From Gammaproteobacteria bacterium (GTDB taxonomy: Bacteria > Pseudomonadota > Gammaproteobacteria > HK1), in the NCBI GenBank assembly GCA_020444775.1, contig JAGRHX010000891.1:1-13289 (forward strand): DNA of 13,289 bases, read 5' to 3'. Of this stretch, positions 1 to 7,296 are shown piece by piece (positions within the stretch are counted from its first letter, which is position 1; each line of letters starts with the position of its first letter). The notes beneath the pieces are model-generated. The model was not told where the DNA came from, searched no databases, and was given only the letters and a program-made list of their open reading frames with translations. Both the position numbers and the translations under genes were made by a program.

Positions 1-77
1 GAGAGCTCGAACGACTGAGCCACGCCGCCGCTGTCCTGCCCGCAGGCCGCTGGGACCAGCTACTCGAACACCTTGGC
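1..77 (-). other. Out-of-protein continuation of the crtI reading frame
   Basis: Read on the minus strand in the crtI frame past the TAG at 78-80, the sequence gives AKVFE, a second TAG at 60-62, then LVPAACGQDSGGVAQ and onward, open to the window edge. AKV..LVP is what normally follows the FAD motif of CrtI enzymes, where Ser-Ala-Lys-Val is common. The two ambers therefore sit where a sense codon is expected: TCG to TAG and CAG to TAG would each be a single substitution. This could be a decayed crtI tail, sequence errors, or a genuinely shortened protein. Confidence 0.6.
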
Positions 78-1697
78 CTAGCACAGCACACTCGGCATAC
101 CGGCGCCGGTATGGGTGCCGGCCCCGGTCAGGTAGAGCCCGCTCAGCCCCTCCGCCTTGTTATGGAATCGAAACCACGCTGACTGGGTGAAGTGTGGCGC
201 GATGGAGAAGCCGGCGCCGGCGACACTCAGATAGTCGTCGGCGAAGTCCTGCGGCGTCATGAAGAAATCCGCGGTGATGTGCTTGCGCAGATCCGGTAAC
301 AGGCTCGCGTCCAGCGCATCGATGATCCGCTCGCGGAGCAACGCGCCCTGCGCGTCCCAATCCATAGCCGGAACGCGCGGCCCGCGGCGCAGATTGGGCA
401 CCGGAGCGAGCACGTAGAAGGAATCGCAGCCCGGTGGCGCGAAGGCCGGGTCGGTGGCGGTCGGACGGTGCACGTACAAGGAGAAATCCTCGGCGAGGGT
501 CCCACGTTTGAAGATATCGTCCAACAGCGCCCGGTAGCGCCGTCCGAGCCAGATGGTGTGGTGAGCGACCCGCGGATACTGACGTGTAGTGCCGAAGTAC
601 AGCACGTACAGCCCCATCGAGAGCCTGGACAGATTGCGTTTGATGCGGGTGCTGAACGGCTGCGCCTCCGGCTCGATCATGTTCGCGTACAGATGCATCG
701 GGTCGACATTGGAGACCACCACATCGCTGAGCAGCCGCTCGCCGCCGGCGAGCAGCACCCCGTGCACACGGCGATCCCGGATCAGCAGGGACTCGACGGT
801 GCAGCCGGTACGGATCCGCACGCCCTCCTCGAGCAGCAGTCGTTCCAGGGCGTGCACCAGGGCACCGGTGCCGCCCATCGCGAAGAACACGCCCCACTGC
901 CGTTCCAGGTAGTGGATGAGACCGTAGATGCTGGTGGTGTCGAACGGGCTGCCACCGACCAGCAATGGCTGGATGGAGAAGGCCTGGCGGATCTTGGGGT
1001 GCTCGAAGTATCGGCACACCATGTCCCAGACGGTGTCGTAGGCACGCAGCCGCAACAGCGCCGGCGCCTGACGGAGCATGGTCCTCGGGTCGTGAAACGG
1101 CACGTCTGCGAGATCCACGAAACCGGTCTGGAAGAGCTTACGGGAGTGCTCGATGAGGCGTAGATAACCTTGCGCATCGCTGCTGGAAAAACGCGCGATC
1201 TCGCGCTGCGTGTCGGCCACGCTGCCACCGTAGTCGAAGGTCTCGCCATCGGGGAACCAGAACCGGTACCAGGGGTCCAGCGGCACCAGCGTGACGTAAT
1301 CATGCAGGCTCTTGCCGAACAGCGCGAACAGCTCCTCGAACAGGAACGGCGCGGTGACCACGGTCGGCCCCGCGTCGTGCCTGAAGCCGTCCCGCTCGAA
1401 CACCTGGGCCCGCCCGCCGAGCCGTTCCCCCCGCTCGAGCAGGGTGACCTCATACCCCTTGGCGCGCAGACGCAGCGCGGCCGCCAGACCACCGAAGCCG
1501 GCACCGACCACCACCGCGCTGCGCGCCCGTCCGGTACCGCCACGGCCGCTCGACCGCGGCGCGGCGTATCCCGCCCGGACGCGCTCACCGGCCGCCTCCA
1601 GCTCACTCACATCGACACCGGCTCCAACGCTCTGAGTGAGCGGTCGACCGGCGACGGTGGTCTCCGCCGACGCGGCTTGCACGGGTGGTTCGTTCAT
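78..1697 (-). CDS. crtI: Phytoene desaturase CrtI, C-terminus cut by an amber codon
   Basis: This FAD-dependent enzyme desaturates phytoene stepwise to lycopene at the membrane surface. The protein is 539 aa from the ATG at 1695-1697. A Rossmann dinucleotide fold opens with VVVGAGFGG (GxGxxG at residues 65-70) and ends in VTLLER (Glu88), followed by LGGRA and FRHDAGPTV, both typical of CrtI. The C-terminal FAD motif LYLTGAGTHTGAGMP is present, but the usual HPGAG..PG reads HTGAG..PS. Translation stops at TAG 78-80, although the homologous frame continues upstream of it on the plus map (see 1-77). The 60 residues before the Rossmann fold are long for CrtI and low in complexity. A GTG at 1608-1610 (codon 30), with GGAG upstream, is an alternative start. 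The gene is divergent from crtE. Family assignment is secure; whether the product is functional is not, because the terminal helix after the FAD motif is missing. Confidence 0.92.
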   Translation of the reverse strand: MNEPPVQAASAETTVAGRPLTQSVGAGVDVSELEAAGERVRAGYAAPRSSGRGGTGRARSAVVVGAGFGGLAAALRLRAKGYEVTLLERGERLGGRAQVFERDGFRHDAGPTVVTAPFLFEELFALFGKSLHDYVTLVPLDPWYRFWFPDGETFDYGGSVADTQREIARFSSSDAQGYLRLIEHSRKLFQTGFVDLADVPFHDPRTMLRQAPALLRLRAYDTVWDMVCRYFEHPKIRQAFSIQPLLVGGSPFDTTSIYGLIHYLERQWGVFFAMGGTGALVHALERLLLEEGVRIRTGCTVESLLIRDRRVHGVLLAGGERLLSDVVVSNVDPMHLYANMIEPEAQPFSTRIKRNLSRLSMGLYVLYFGTTRQYPRVAHHTIWLGRRYRALLDDIFKRGTLAEDFSLYVHRPTATDPAFAPPGCDSFYVLAPVPNLRRGPRVPAMDWDAQGALLRERIIDALDASLLPDLRKHITADFFMTPQDFADDYLSVAGAGFSIAPHFTQSAWFRFHNKAEGLSGLYLTGAGTHTGAGMPSVLC

Positions 1698-1976
1698 CGT
1701 TCGCTGGGCACTCCGGGAAAAGGGGACACACGCTGGGTGGAAAGGGCCTATTCTGGCATGCAAGATGGCGCTGCGCCGTGCCGCTGGGCCGAAGCCACTG
1801 GTTGGCGGCGATCGGTTCGACGCAACAATACCGCTGCGGCCCGTCCCCGGCACATCTGCAGGGACCTCATCGATGGCGTGCAGCGCGAACCATTACGCGG
1901 GGCGATCTGCCGGTGACCCGCGGCCAACCACGGTGAGCTCCGGGTCAGGTTCTTGCCCCGCCACGGTGCAGGCCCT

Positions 1977-1986
1977 GGCACGTGCC
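1977..1986. repeat. Palindrome GGCACGTGCC between crtI and crtE
   Basis: This is a perfect 10-bp palindrome. With outer C1975/G1988 it makes a near-perfect 14-mer with one mismatched pair. It sits centrally between the divergent crtI and crtE starts, where an operator for a dimeric regulator would be expected. No regulator gene is in the window to pair it with. Confidence 0.35.
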
Positions 1987-2110
1987 GGAGACCGTCAGAA
2001 CAATCCTGCCAGGTCAACGAGTTACGTCGTTCCTAACGGTGACGGCAGAATCCCTGTCCGGTATGGGCCGCGACCAGCACGGACCAATGGTGTCGAATTC
2101 GGCCCGGGCG

Positions 2111-2119
2111 TATATATTT
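2111..2119 (+). promoter_or_regulatory. Possible -10 element for the crtE run
   Basis: TATATATTT is the only AT-rich stretch in this intergenic region and lies about 110 bp before the crtE ATG. No good -35 hexamer lies 16-18 bp upstream (TGGTGT or TGTCGA are the nearest). It could therefore be an activator-dependent or alternative-sigma promoter, or chance. Because the block is close to self-complementary, it could equally serve the minus strand. Confidence 0.3.
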
Positions 2120-2225
2120 CAGGAACGGCCAGCGGGGGCATGCGCGCGAACACGGCCCGATCGACGCTCCCATCGACGTCTGGTACCCATCGCCGCAGCG
2201 AGCAAGTTGGAAACCGCCACCTCCC

Positions 2226-3236
2226 ATGAGTGCCGCAAGCCCCACGTCCTACCGGCGCCAAGGCCGGACTCGAAACGGTCATAGCGCCCAGGTCGCCTTC
2301 GATCAGGAGGCGGCGCATGCCCTGCAGCGGCGTATAGACGCACGGCTCACGGTGCTCGCGCCGTCCGAGCACAGCGAGCCCGAAGCGCTGAGCCGTTCCA
2401 TTCGATACAGCCTGCTGGCGCCGGGCAAGCGGGCACGCGCCCTGATCGCACTGCTCACGGCTCAGCACCTGGGGGCCGCCGTGGAGCACGCCCTGGATCC
2501 GGCCTGCGCCATCGAGATGGTGCACGCGGCCTCGTTGATCATCGACGATCTGCCGGCCATGGACGACGCCCGCCTGCGCCGTGGCCTGGCCAGCAACCAT
2601 CGTCTGTTCGGTGAGGACACCAGCATCCTCGCCGCCATCGCCATGCTCAGCGACGCCTTCGGCGCGGTCTCGCGCTGTGCGCCACTCAGCCCGGAATGCC
2701 GGGTCGACATCGTCGACATGCTCAGTCGGCGGGTCGGCATGCAGGGGCTGGTCGCCGGTCAGGAAATGGACCTGCATGCCGATTATGAACGTAGCTCGCG
2801 CGAAGACATCGAGCAGATCCACCGTCACAAGACCGGGGCCCTGTTCTCGGTCTCGGCATGGGTCGGCGGACGGGTGGCGGGATGCGAGCCGGCGGTGCTG
2901 GCCTTGCTCGACGACTTCGGCATGAACATCGGACTGGCGTTCCAGACCTACGACGACCTCGCCGACGTCAAGGGCAGCACCGAGACCGAGGGCAAGGACA
3001 CCCAGGTCGATGTCAGCAAGGCCACCCTGGTCGCCTGCGAAGGCGCGGAGGCGGCCGAGCGTCTGGCCGATGCATGTTTCGAGCAAGCAGAAGATCAGCT
3101 GGGTCAGATTGGCATCGCCGACGGTGCCCTGTCCGGCTTCGTGCAGTTGTTGAAGTTCAAGCTCAAAAGCCGTATCCGGCCTGCAACCCCTCCCTGCCGG
3201 CCTGCTGGCCGGCCGCCGGAGCAGGCCGCAACCTGA
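2226..3236 (+). CDS. crtE: Geranylgeranyl diphosphate synthase CrtE
   Basis: A trans-isoprenyl diphosphate synthase of 336 aa that condenses IPP units to GGPP, the C20 precursor of phytoene; expected to be cytosolic. The first Asp-rich motif is DDLPAMDD (residues 107-114, the DDx4D spacing of bacterial type II GGPP synthases) and the second is YDDLAD (242-247). LLAPGKRAR (63-71) and GKD....SKATL (257-268) are further family blocks for diphosphate binding. The first 30 residues and the Pro-rich last 20 residues look unconserved, and no Shine-Dalgarno precedes the ATG, so the true start may differ. It is the first gene of the plus-strand run. The first motif and the cluster context favour GGPP over farnesyl diphosphate as product. 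Confidence 0.93.
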   Translation: MSAASPTSYRRQGRTRNGHSAQVAFDQEAAHALQRRIDARLTVLAPSEHSEPEALSRSIRYSLLAPGKRARALIALLTAQHLGAAVEHALDPACAIEMVHAASLIIDDLPAMDDARLRRGLASNHRLFGEDTSILAAIAMLSDAFGAVSRCAPLSPECRVDIVDMLSRRVGMQGLVAGQEMDLHADYERSSREDIEQIHRHKTGALFSVSAWVGGRVAGCEPAVLALLDDFGMNIGLAFQTYDDLADVKGSTETEGKDTQVDVSKATLVACEGAEAAERLADACFEQAEDQLGQIGIADGALSGFVQLLKFKLKSRIRPATPPCRPAGRPPEQAAT

Positions 3237-3417
3237 GATCGGGACACATTCGGGACATACAAAGGTGACGATTCGCTCGGCCCGCCGTGCCGCATTGCGC
3301 AGCGCGCGTCGCTCGGCGCGTGGGCTTTCCTCGGCTGCGACACACAACAGCGCACGGTCCGAAGCGGACGACGCGACGGGCCGGATCACGCCCGTGGTCT
3401 GTACCGACGCGCTGCGC

Positions 3418-4659
3418 ATGGCGGCCGATGAGCACACCACCAGTGAGCGCTACAGTCGCGACCACGACGCGGGCGCGGACGCTCACGGCGCCGACATCTC
3501 GCCGGATGCGGCCGCGCCCCGCACCTATCTGAAGGCCCGAGGTCTGGGCCACGTGTTCGCCGATCGCCAGGCCTTGCAGAACGTCAGCCTCGAGGTCGAG
3601 CGCGGCGAGCTGCTCGTGCTGCTCGGCCCGAATGGTGCCGGTAAATCGACCCTGATGCGGGCCATCAGCGGCCAGCTCCGCCCCCAGCGGGGCGAGGTGC
3701 TGCTGAACGGCCACTCCCCCGCGGACAGCGTGCTGGCCCGCCAGTCCCTGGGCGTGGTGCCGCAGGCCATTGCCCTGTTTCCGAAACTCTCGGTGCGGGA
3801 GAACCTGGCCGCCTTCGGCGCGGTCATGGGCCTGACCGGCGCGCATCTGCAGCGCCGGCTCGGCGAGGTCCTGGACATCATCGACCTGCGCACGCGCGCC
3901 GACGACCGTGTCGAGACCCTGTCCGGCGGCATGCAGCGTCGGGTCAATATCGGCGCCGCGCTGATCCATCAGCCACGTCTGTTGCTGCTCGACGAACCGA
4001 CCGTGGGCGTCGATCGCGACGCCCGCCTGCGTCTCGCCGGGATGCTGACGCGACTGCGCGAGGATGGCCTGGCGATACTGCTCACGACCCACGATCTGGA
4101 AGAGGCCGAGATGCTCGCGGATCGCGTGGCGATCATGGTCGCCGGCCGGATCCACGCCTGTGCGTCGGTGGCAGTGCTGGTGGAACGGGTCTTCGGCGAA
4201 CGTCGCGAGATCGCCATCGAATTGCGCTCAGCCGCCGAGGCCAGCGCGCTGCTCGACGCCCTGCCGGCGGACTTCGCGCCGCGCGAGGACAACGTGATCA
4301 GTGCCATGCGCAGGCTGGCCCCGGGCGAGCTCGACGAGCTGCTCGGCCGCTGCCGGAACCTGGGCGCACAAGTCGAGGAGATCCGCGTGCGCCGACCGGG
4401 ACTCGCCCATCTGTTGCGGCATTTCATCGATGCCGCGGCGCACGACCCGGCCAGCGGCCGCACCGCCGGCCCACACCAGGCGCGCACGCAGGTGGCCGCA
4501 TCGGTGGACATCGCCGGCCCGGCTCCGGTCACCATCGACCAACGACAGCTCGGGCCCGAGCCTTTCGCGCCGGACCAGCCGAGCCCGGATCCGCTCGGCC
4601 ACGATTCGGCAGAGCAGCCCCGTCCTCGGGTGTTTTCGGTCGGCGGTGGGCGAAGGTGA
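3418..4659 (+). CDS. ABC-2-type exporter ATP-binding protein within the crt run
   Basis: This is a nucleotide-binding subunit that would power the permease encoded next. Numbered from the ATG at 3418 (413 aa), it shows Walker A GPNGAGKST (70-78), Q-loop VVPQ (113-116), signature LSGGM (168-172), Walker B LLLLDEP (188-194) and H-loop TTHD (His225). The order and the PTVGVD sequence match the DrrA/NatA-like export branch. After the ATPase come a small C-terminal domain of about 100 residues, with EIRVRRPGLAHLLRHFI typical of this branch, and a Pro/Gln-rich tail of about 60 residues. A GTG at 3265, 28 bp after crtE, would add 51 Arg/Ala-rich residues; neither start has a clear ribosome site. The ATPase fold is certain and the substrate unknown; its place between crtE and crtZ suggests an isoprenoid or carotenoid cargo. 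Confidence 0.9.
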   Translation: MAADEHTTSERYSRDHDAGADAHGADISPDAAAPRTYLKARGLGHVFADRQALQNVSLEVERGELLVLLGPNGAGKSTLMRAISGQLRPQRGEVLLNGHSPADSVLARQSLGVVPQAIALFPKLSVRENLAAFGAVMGLTGAHLQRRLGEVLDIIDLRTRADDRVETLSGGMQRRVNIGAALIHQPRLLLLDEPTVGVDRDARLRLAGMLTRLREDGLAILLTTHDLEEAEMLADRVAIMVAGRIHACASVAVLVERVFGERREIAIELRSAAEASALLDALPADFAPREDNVISAMRRLAPGELDELLGRCRNLGAQVEEIRVRRPGLAHLLRHFIDAAAHDPASGRTAGPHQARTQVAASVDIAGPAPVTIDQRQLGPEPFAPDQPSPDPLGHDSAEQPRPRVFSVGGGRR

Positions 4660-4741
4660 ACCGCTGTACGGCTCCCACTGAGCGCACCCCTGACACGGCG
4701 TACGGCGGCTCGACCACGGACGATGGTCACCCGGCACGCCG

Positions 4742-5986
4742 ATGAGGCTGGCGATCTTCAAGACCATGTGGTGGTCACTGGCCCGCGACCGCGGCGCGCT
4801 GCTGATGAGTTTCGTGCTGCCACCCCTGGTGTTCGTGATCTTCGCCAGCATCTTCTCCAGCACCTCCAGCGGTGATCTGGAGATCGAGCTGGCGGTGGTG
4901 GATCAGCGCGACGATGCCGACAGTCGACGGCTGCTGAGGGTGCTTGAGCAGACCGAGGGCGTCCGCTTCGTCAGTCCCGGTCCGAGCGACGCGCAGCAGG
5001 TCCGCGCCGCGGTGCGCGATGGCCGTGCCGACGCCGGCCTGGTGGTGCGCGACAATCAGACCCGTTTCGACAATCTGGATCCGGCCGCCGAGGCGCCGAT
5101 CCTGCTGCTCGCCAATCCGTCACGGGAGATCGCCATGACCGGGCTGCAGGGCGCGCTACAGGCGGCGTACTTCGCGGCCCTGCCGGAGGCCGTGATCGGC
5201 GCGGTGGCGCGGGTCATAGACACGCGTCTGGTGCCGTTCAGCGTCGAGCAACGCGGTGCGCTGGAGCAGACGCTGCAGGCCATGGCGGCCCGCGTGGCAT
5301 CCGACACGGGCACCGACGACACGGCCGGAATGATTCGATTCGACGCCATATCCGAGCGCCAGGACGTGTTCGAGAACGCCGGGGCGCCGCTCGCGGTCAG
5401 CTATTACGCGGGCGCGGTGGCCATCCTGTTCCTGCTGTTCTCGTCGATGACCAGCGCCAGCACCCTGATCGACGAGCGTGACAGCGGGCTGCTGCAGCGG
5501 CTGAGCAGCGGACCGGGCGGCGCGGGCGTGGTCGTGGACGGCAAGTTCTTGTTCATGGTGCTGCAGGGGCTGGTGCAGATCGCGCTGATCTTCGCCGTGG
5601 CCTGGTGGCTGTTCGACGTTCGGCCCGGCGATCGCTTCGGCACCTGGCTCGCGACCAGCGTGTTGGCGGCGATCTGTGCAAGTGGCCTGGCCCTGTTGTT
5701 CGTCAGCCTGTGCCGCAGCCGCCAGCAGGCCCACAGCCTCGGCAACTTCGTGGTCCTGGTGATGTCGGCGCTCGGCGGTAGCATGATTCCACGCTTCCTG
5801 ATGCCCGTGGAGGTTCGCGACCTGGGCTGGTTGACTCCGAACACCTGGGTGCTCGAAGGCTACGCCTCGGCGCTCTGGCAGCCCACCACGAGCACGCCGC
5901 TGCTGCCGCTGGGCGCGCTCGCCGCGAGTGGGGTGCTCGGGTTGCTGATCGCGCGGCTGTTGACCGCGCGCAGAGCGCGCGCCTGA
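4742..5986 (+). CDS. ABC-2-type transporter permease (ABC2_membrane_3-like)
   Basis: The membrane subunit, 414 aa, partner of the preceding ATPase. One N-terminal membrane segment (about 19-39) is followed by a large soluble, probably periplasmic, domain (about 40-215). Five more hydrophobic segments follow at about 219-238, 268-290, 302-323, 333-351 and 386-407. This one-plus-five layout with a big first loop is the YhhJ/ABC2_membrane_3 pattern. LTPNTWVLEGY (364-374) before the last segment is a typical block of the family. The gene follows the ATPase after 82 bp without a good ribosome site, and its stop is directly followed by the crtZ ATG, so co-translation with a carotenoid gene is likely. 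Export or membrane redistribution is inferred from the family; the cargo cannot be read from sequence. Confidence 0.88.
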   Translation: MRLAIFKTMWWSLARDRGALLMSFVLPPLVFVIFASIFSSTSSGDLEIELAVVDQRDDADSRRLLRVLEQTEGVRFVSPGPSDAQQVRAAVRDGRADAGLVVRDNQTRFDNLDPAAEAPILLLANPSREIAMTGLQGALQAAYFAALPEAVIGAVARVIDTRLVPFSVEQRGALEQTLQAMAARVASDTGTDDTAGMIRFDAISERQDVFENAGAPLAVSYYAGAVAILFLLFSSMTSASTLIDERDSGLLQRLSSGPGGAGVVVDGKFLFMVLQGLVQIALIFAVAWWLFDVRPGDRFGTWLATSVLAAICASGLALLFVSLCRSRQQAHSLGNFVVLVMSALGGSMIPRFLMPVEVRDLGWLTPNTWVLEGYASALWQPTTSTPLLPLGALAASGVLGLLIARLLTARRARA

Positions 5987-6532
5987 ATGACGTGGGAGAA
6001 TGTTGTTTTTGGGAAGTCCAGCAACCGATCTTCGAAGATGACTCCTGCAAGCCTGGTCCTTATCGTGCTCGCCACCACCATCCTCATGGAAGGCGTCGCC
6101 TGGGCGCTGCATCGCTTTGTCATGCATGGCCCGCTGTGGTGCCTGCATCGCTCCCACCACCAGCCCAGGCGTGGCCTGTTCGAGCTGAACGACGTGTTCG
6201 GACTGTTCTTCAGCATCGCCTCCATGATCCTCATCTACCTCGGTCTGCGCGGTTACCCCGCGCTGCTCGGCATCGGGCTGGGTCTGGTGTGCTACGGCTG
6301 TGTCTATTTCTTCCTCCACGACGTGCTGGTGCATCGCCGGGTCCGGCTACCGATCGTGCCCAGGCACGGCTATCTGCGCCATCTCTATCAGGCGCATCAC
6401 CTGCATCACGCCACCCACGGCCGCGATGGCGCGGTGTCCTTCGGCTTTGCCTACGCCCCGCCCATCGCCCGGCTGAAGCGTGCACTCGTCACCGGCGGCA
6501 ACCGACCACCCCGCGAAGCCGATCGCGACTGA
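5987..6532 (+). CDS. crtZ: Beta-carotene 3-hydroxylase CrtZ
   Basis: A di-iron membrane hydroxylase that adds 3-OH to beta-ionone rings (beta-carotene to zeaxanthin; with CrtW, to astaxanthin). The 181-aa protein carries the conserved His clusters HRFVMH (42-47), HRSHH (54-58), HDVLVH (111-116) and HHLHH (137-141), between hydrophobic helices. AYAPP near the end is also typical. Length fits the bacterial CrtZ family (about 160-175 aa). The ATG at 5987 abuts the permease TGA, suggesting translational coupling. A second ATG at 6038 (MTPASLVL) matches the usual CrtZ N-terminus better, so the first 17 residues may be untranslated. The crtZ TGA overlaps the crtW ATG. Confidence 0.93.
   Translation: MTWENVVFGKSSNRSSKMTPASLVLIVLATTILMEGVAWALHRFVMHGPLWCLHRSHHQPRRGLFELNDVFGLFFSIASMILIYLGLRGYPALLGIGLGLVCYGCVYFFLHDVLVHRRVRLPIVPRHGYLRHLYQAHHLHHATHGRDGAVSFGFAYAPPIARLKRALVTGGNRPPREADRD
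6028..6039. repeat. 12-bp palindrome ATCTTCGAAGAT at the alternative crtZ start
   Basis: This perfect palindrome ends within the ATG at 6038-6040, the second candidate start of crtZ, in a short stretch less GC-rich than its surroundings. It could fold in the mRNA and hide that start, or be chance. Confidence 0.35.
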
Positions 6533-7296
6533 TGCAGCTGGCGCCGCTAGCCGCGACGCGTCAGCGTCTGGTCGGTCTGTGCCTGGCCACGCTGCTCGGC
6601 GGCAGCTGGCTGAGCCTGCACCTGTACACGGTGTTGCTGGCCGCTCCGCTGCCAGACGGTCCGGCCGGACTGCTGACCGTGGTCCTGCTGGTGGCGCTGC
6701 AATGCTGGTTGAACGTCGGGCTGTTCATCATCGCCCACGACTGCATGCACGGCTCGCTGGCCCCCGGCTGGCCACGGCTCAACACCAGCGTGGGTAGCGT
6801 CTGCCTCGCGCTGTACGCTGGCTTCTCGTATCGACGTCTGTACCCAAAGCACCACGAGCATCATGCGCTGCCCGGCAGCGCGGCCGACCCCGATTTCAGT
6901 GTCGACCACGCACGCTCGCCGCTACGCTGGTTCGCGACCTTCATCGGCCGTTACTTCGGCCTGCGTGAATTCATCATCCTGAGCATCGCGCTCAGCGTCT
7001 ACCTGCTCGTGCTGTCGGTGCCGGTGGAGCGACTCCTGCTGTTCTGGGGTCTGCCGGCGTTGCTCTCCGCCTGGCAGTTGTTCTACTTCGGCACCTATCT
7101 GCCGCATCATCCCGGGGTCACACCGTTCGTGGACCAACACAAGGCACGCAGCAACGACTTCGGCCACCTGCTGTCGCTGTTGAGCTGCTTTCATTTCGGC
7201 TATCACCACGAGCACCACCTGGCGCCGGGGATCCCCTGGTGGCGTCTGCCCGAGCTACGCGATCGGCGCCGCTCAGCGTCCGGGTCGGCGCCATAG
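6532..7296 (+). CDS. crtW: Beta-carotene 4-ketolase CrtW
   Basis: A membrane fatty-acid-desaturase-fold di-iron enzyme introducing keto groups at C4/C4' of beta-ionone rings, giving canthaxanthin or, with CrtZ, astaxanthin. The 254-aa protein has His boxes HDCMH (69-73), HHEHH (107-111), and H-x3-HHEHH at 221-229 in FHFGYHHEHHLAP. LYAGFSYRRLYPKHH and FYFGTYLPHHPG are family blocks that separate CrtW from general desaturases. Translation is coupled to crtZ (TGATG). It ends in TAG and overlaps the convergent crtB by 24 bp. It is the last gene of the plus-strand run. Confidence 0.94.
   Translation: MQLAPLAATRQRLVGLCLATLLGGSWLSLHLYTVLLAAPLPDGPAGLLTVVLLVALQCWLNVGLFIIAHDCMHGSLAPGWPRLNTSVGSVCLALYAGFSYRRLYPKHHEHHALPGSAADPDFSVDHARSPLRWFATFIGRYFGLREFIILSIALSVYLLVLSVPVERLLLFWGLPALLSAWQLFYFGTYLPHHPGVTPFVDQHKARSNDFGHLLSLLSCFHFGYHHEHHLAPGIPWWRLPELRDRRRSASGSAP

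Larger units (their letters stand above)
1698..2225. promoter_or_regulatory. Divergent crtI-crtE control region (528 bp, no gene)
   Basis: I see no convincing coding sequence here. The open frames crossing it give Arg/Pro/Ser-rich low-complexity peptides and overlap crtI or crtE. Visible elements are a perfect 10-bp palindrome GGCACGTGCC (1977-1986), a short inverted repeat AACGA-N6-TCGTT (2016-2031), and an AT-rich block TATATATTT (2111-2119) that stands out in GC-rich surroundings. The region must hold the promoters of crtE and crtI; exact start sites cannot be read with confidence. Confidence 0.6.

Noticed and set aside
78..80. Genome-wide recoding of TAG as an amino acid
   Set aside because: crtW ends at a normal position with TAG (7294-7296), and the other complete genes end in TGA. 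The crtI ambers are therefore better read as local damage or error than as a changed code.
1636..2229. Plus-strand open frame filling the crtI-crtE gap
   Set aside because: It starts inside crtI and ends inside crtE, has no ribosome site or domain, and its residue make-up is that of random GC-rich DNA.
2303..2320. AGGAGG followed by ATG at 2318, a possible crtE start
   Set aside because: That ATG is not in the crtE frame; the AGGAGG belongs to codons inside the crtE N-terminal region.
2022..3440. Long minus-strand open frame (472 codons) opposite crtE
   Set aside because: It is antisense to a gene with clear prenyltransferase motifs. Its translation is His/Gln/Gly/Arg-rich without family features, as is common opposite GC-rich genes.
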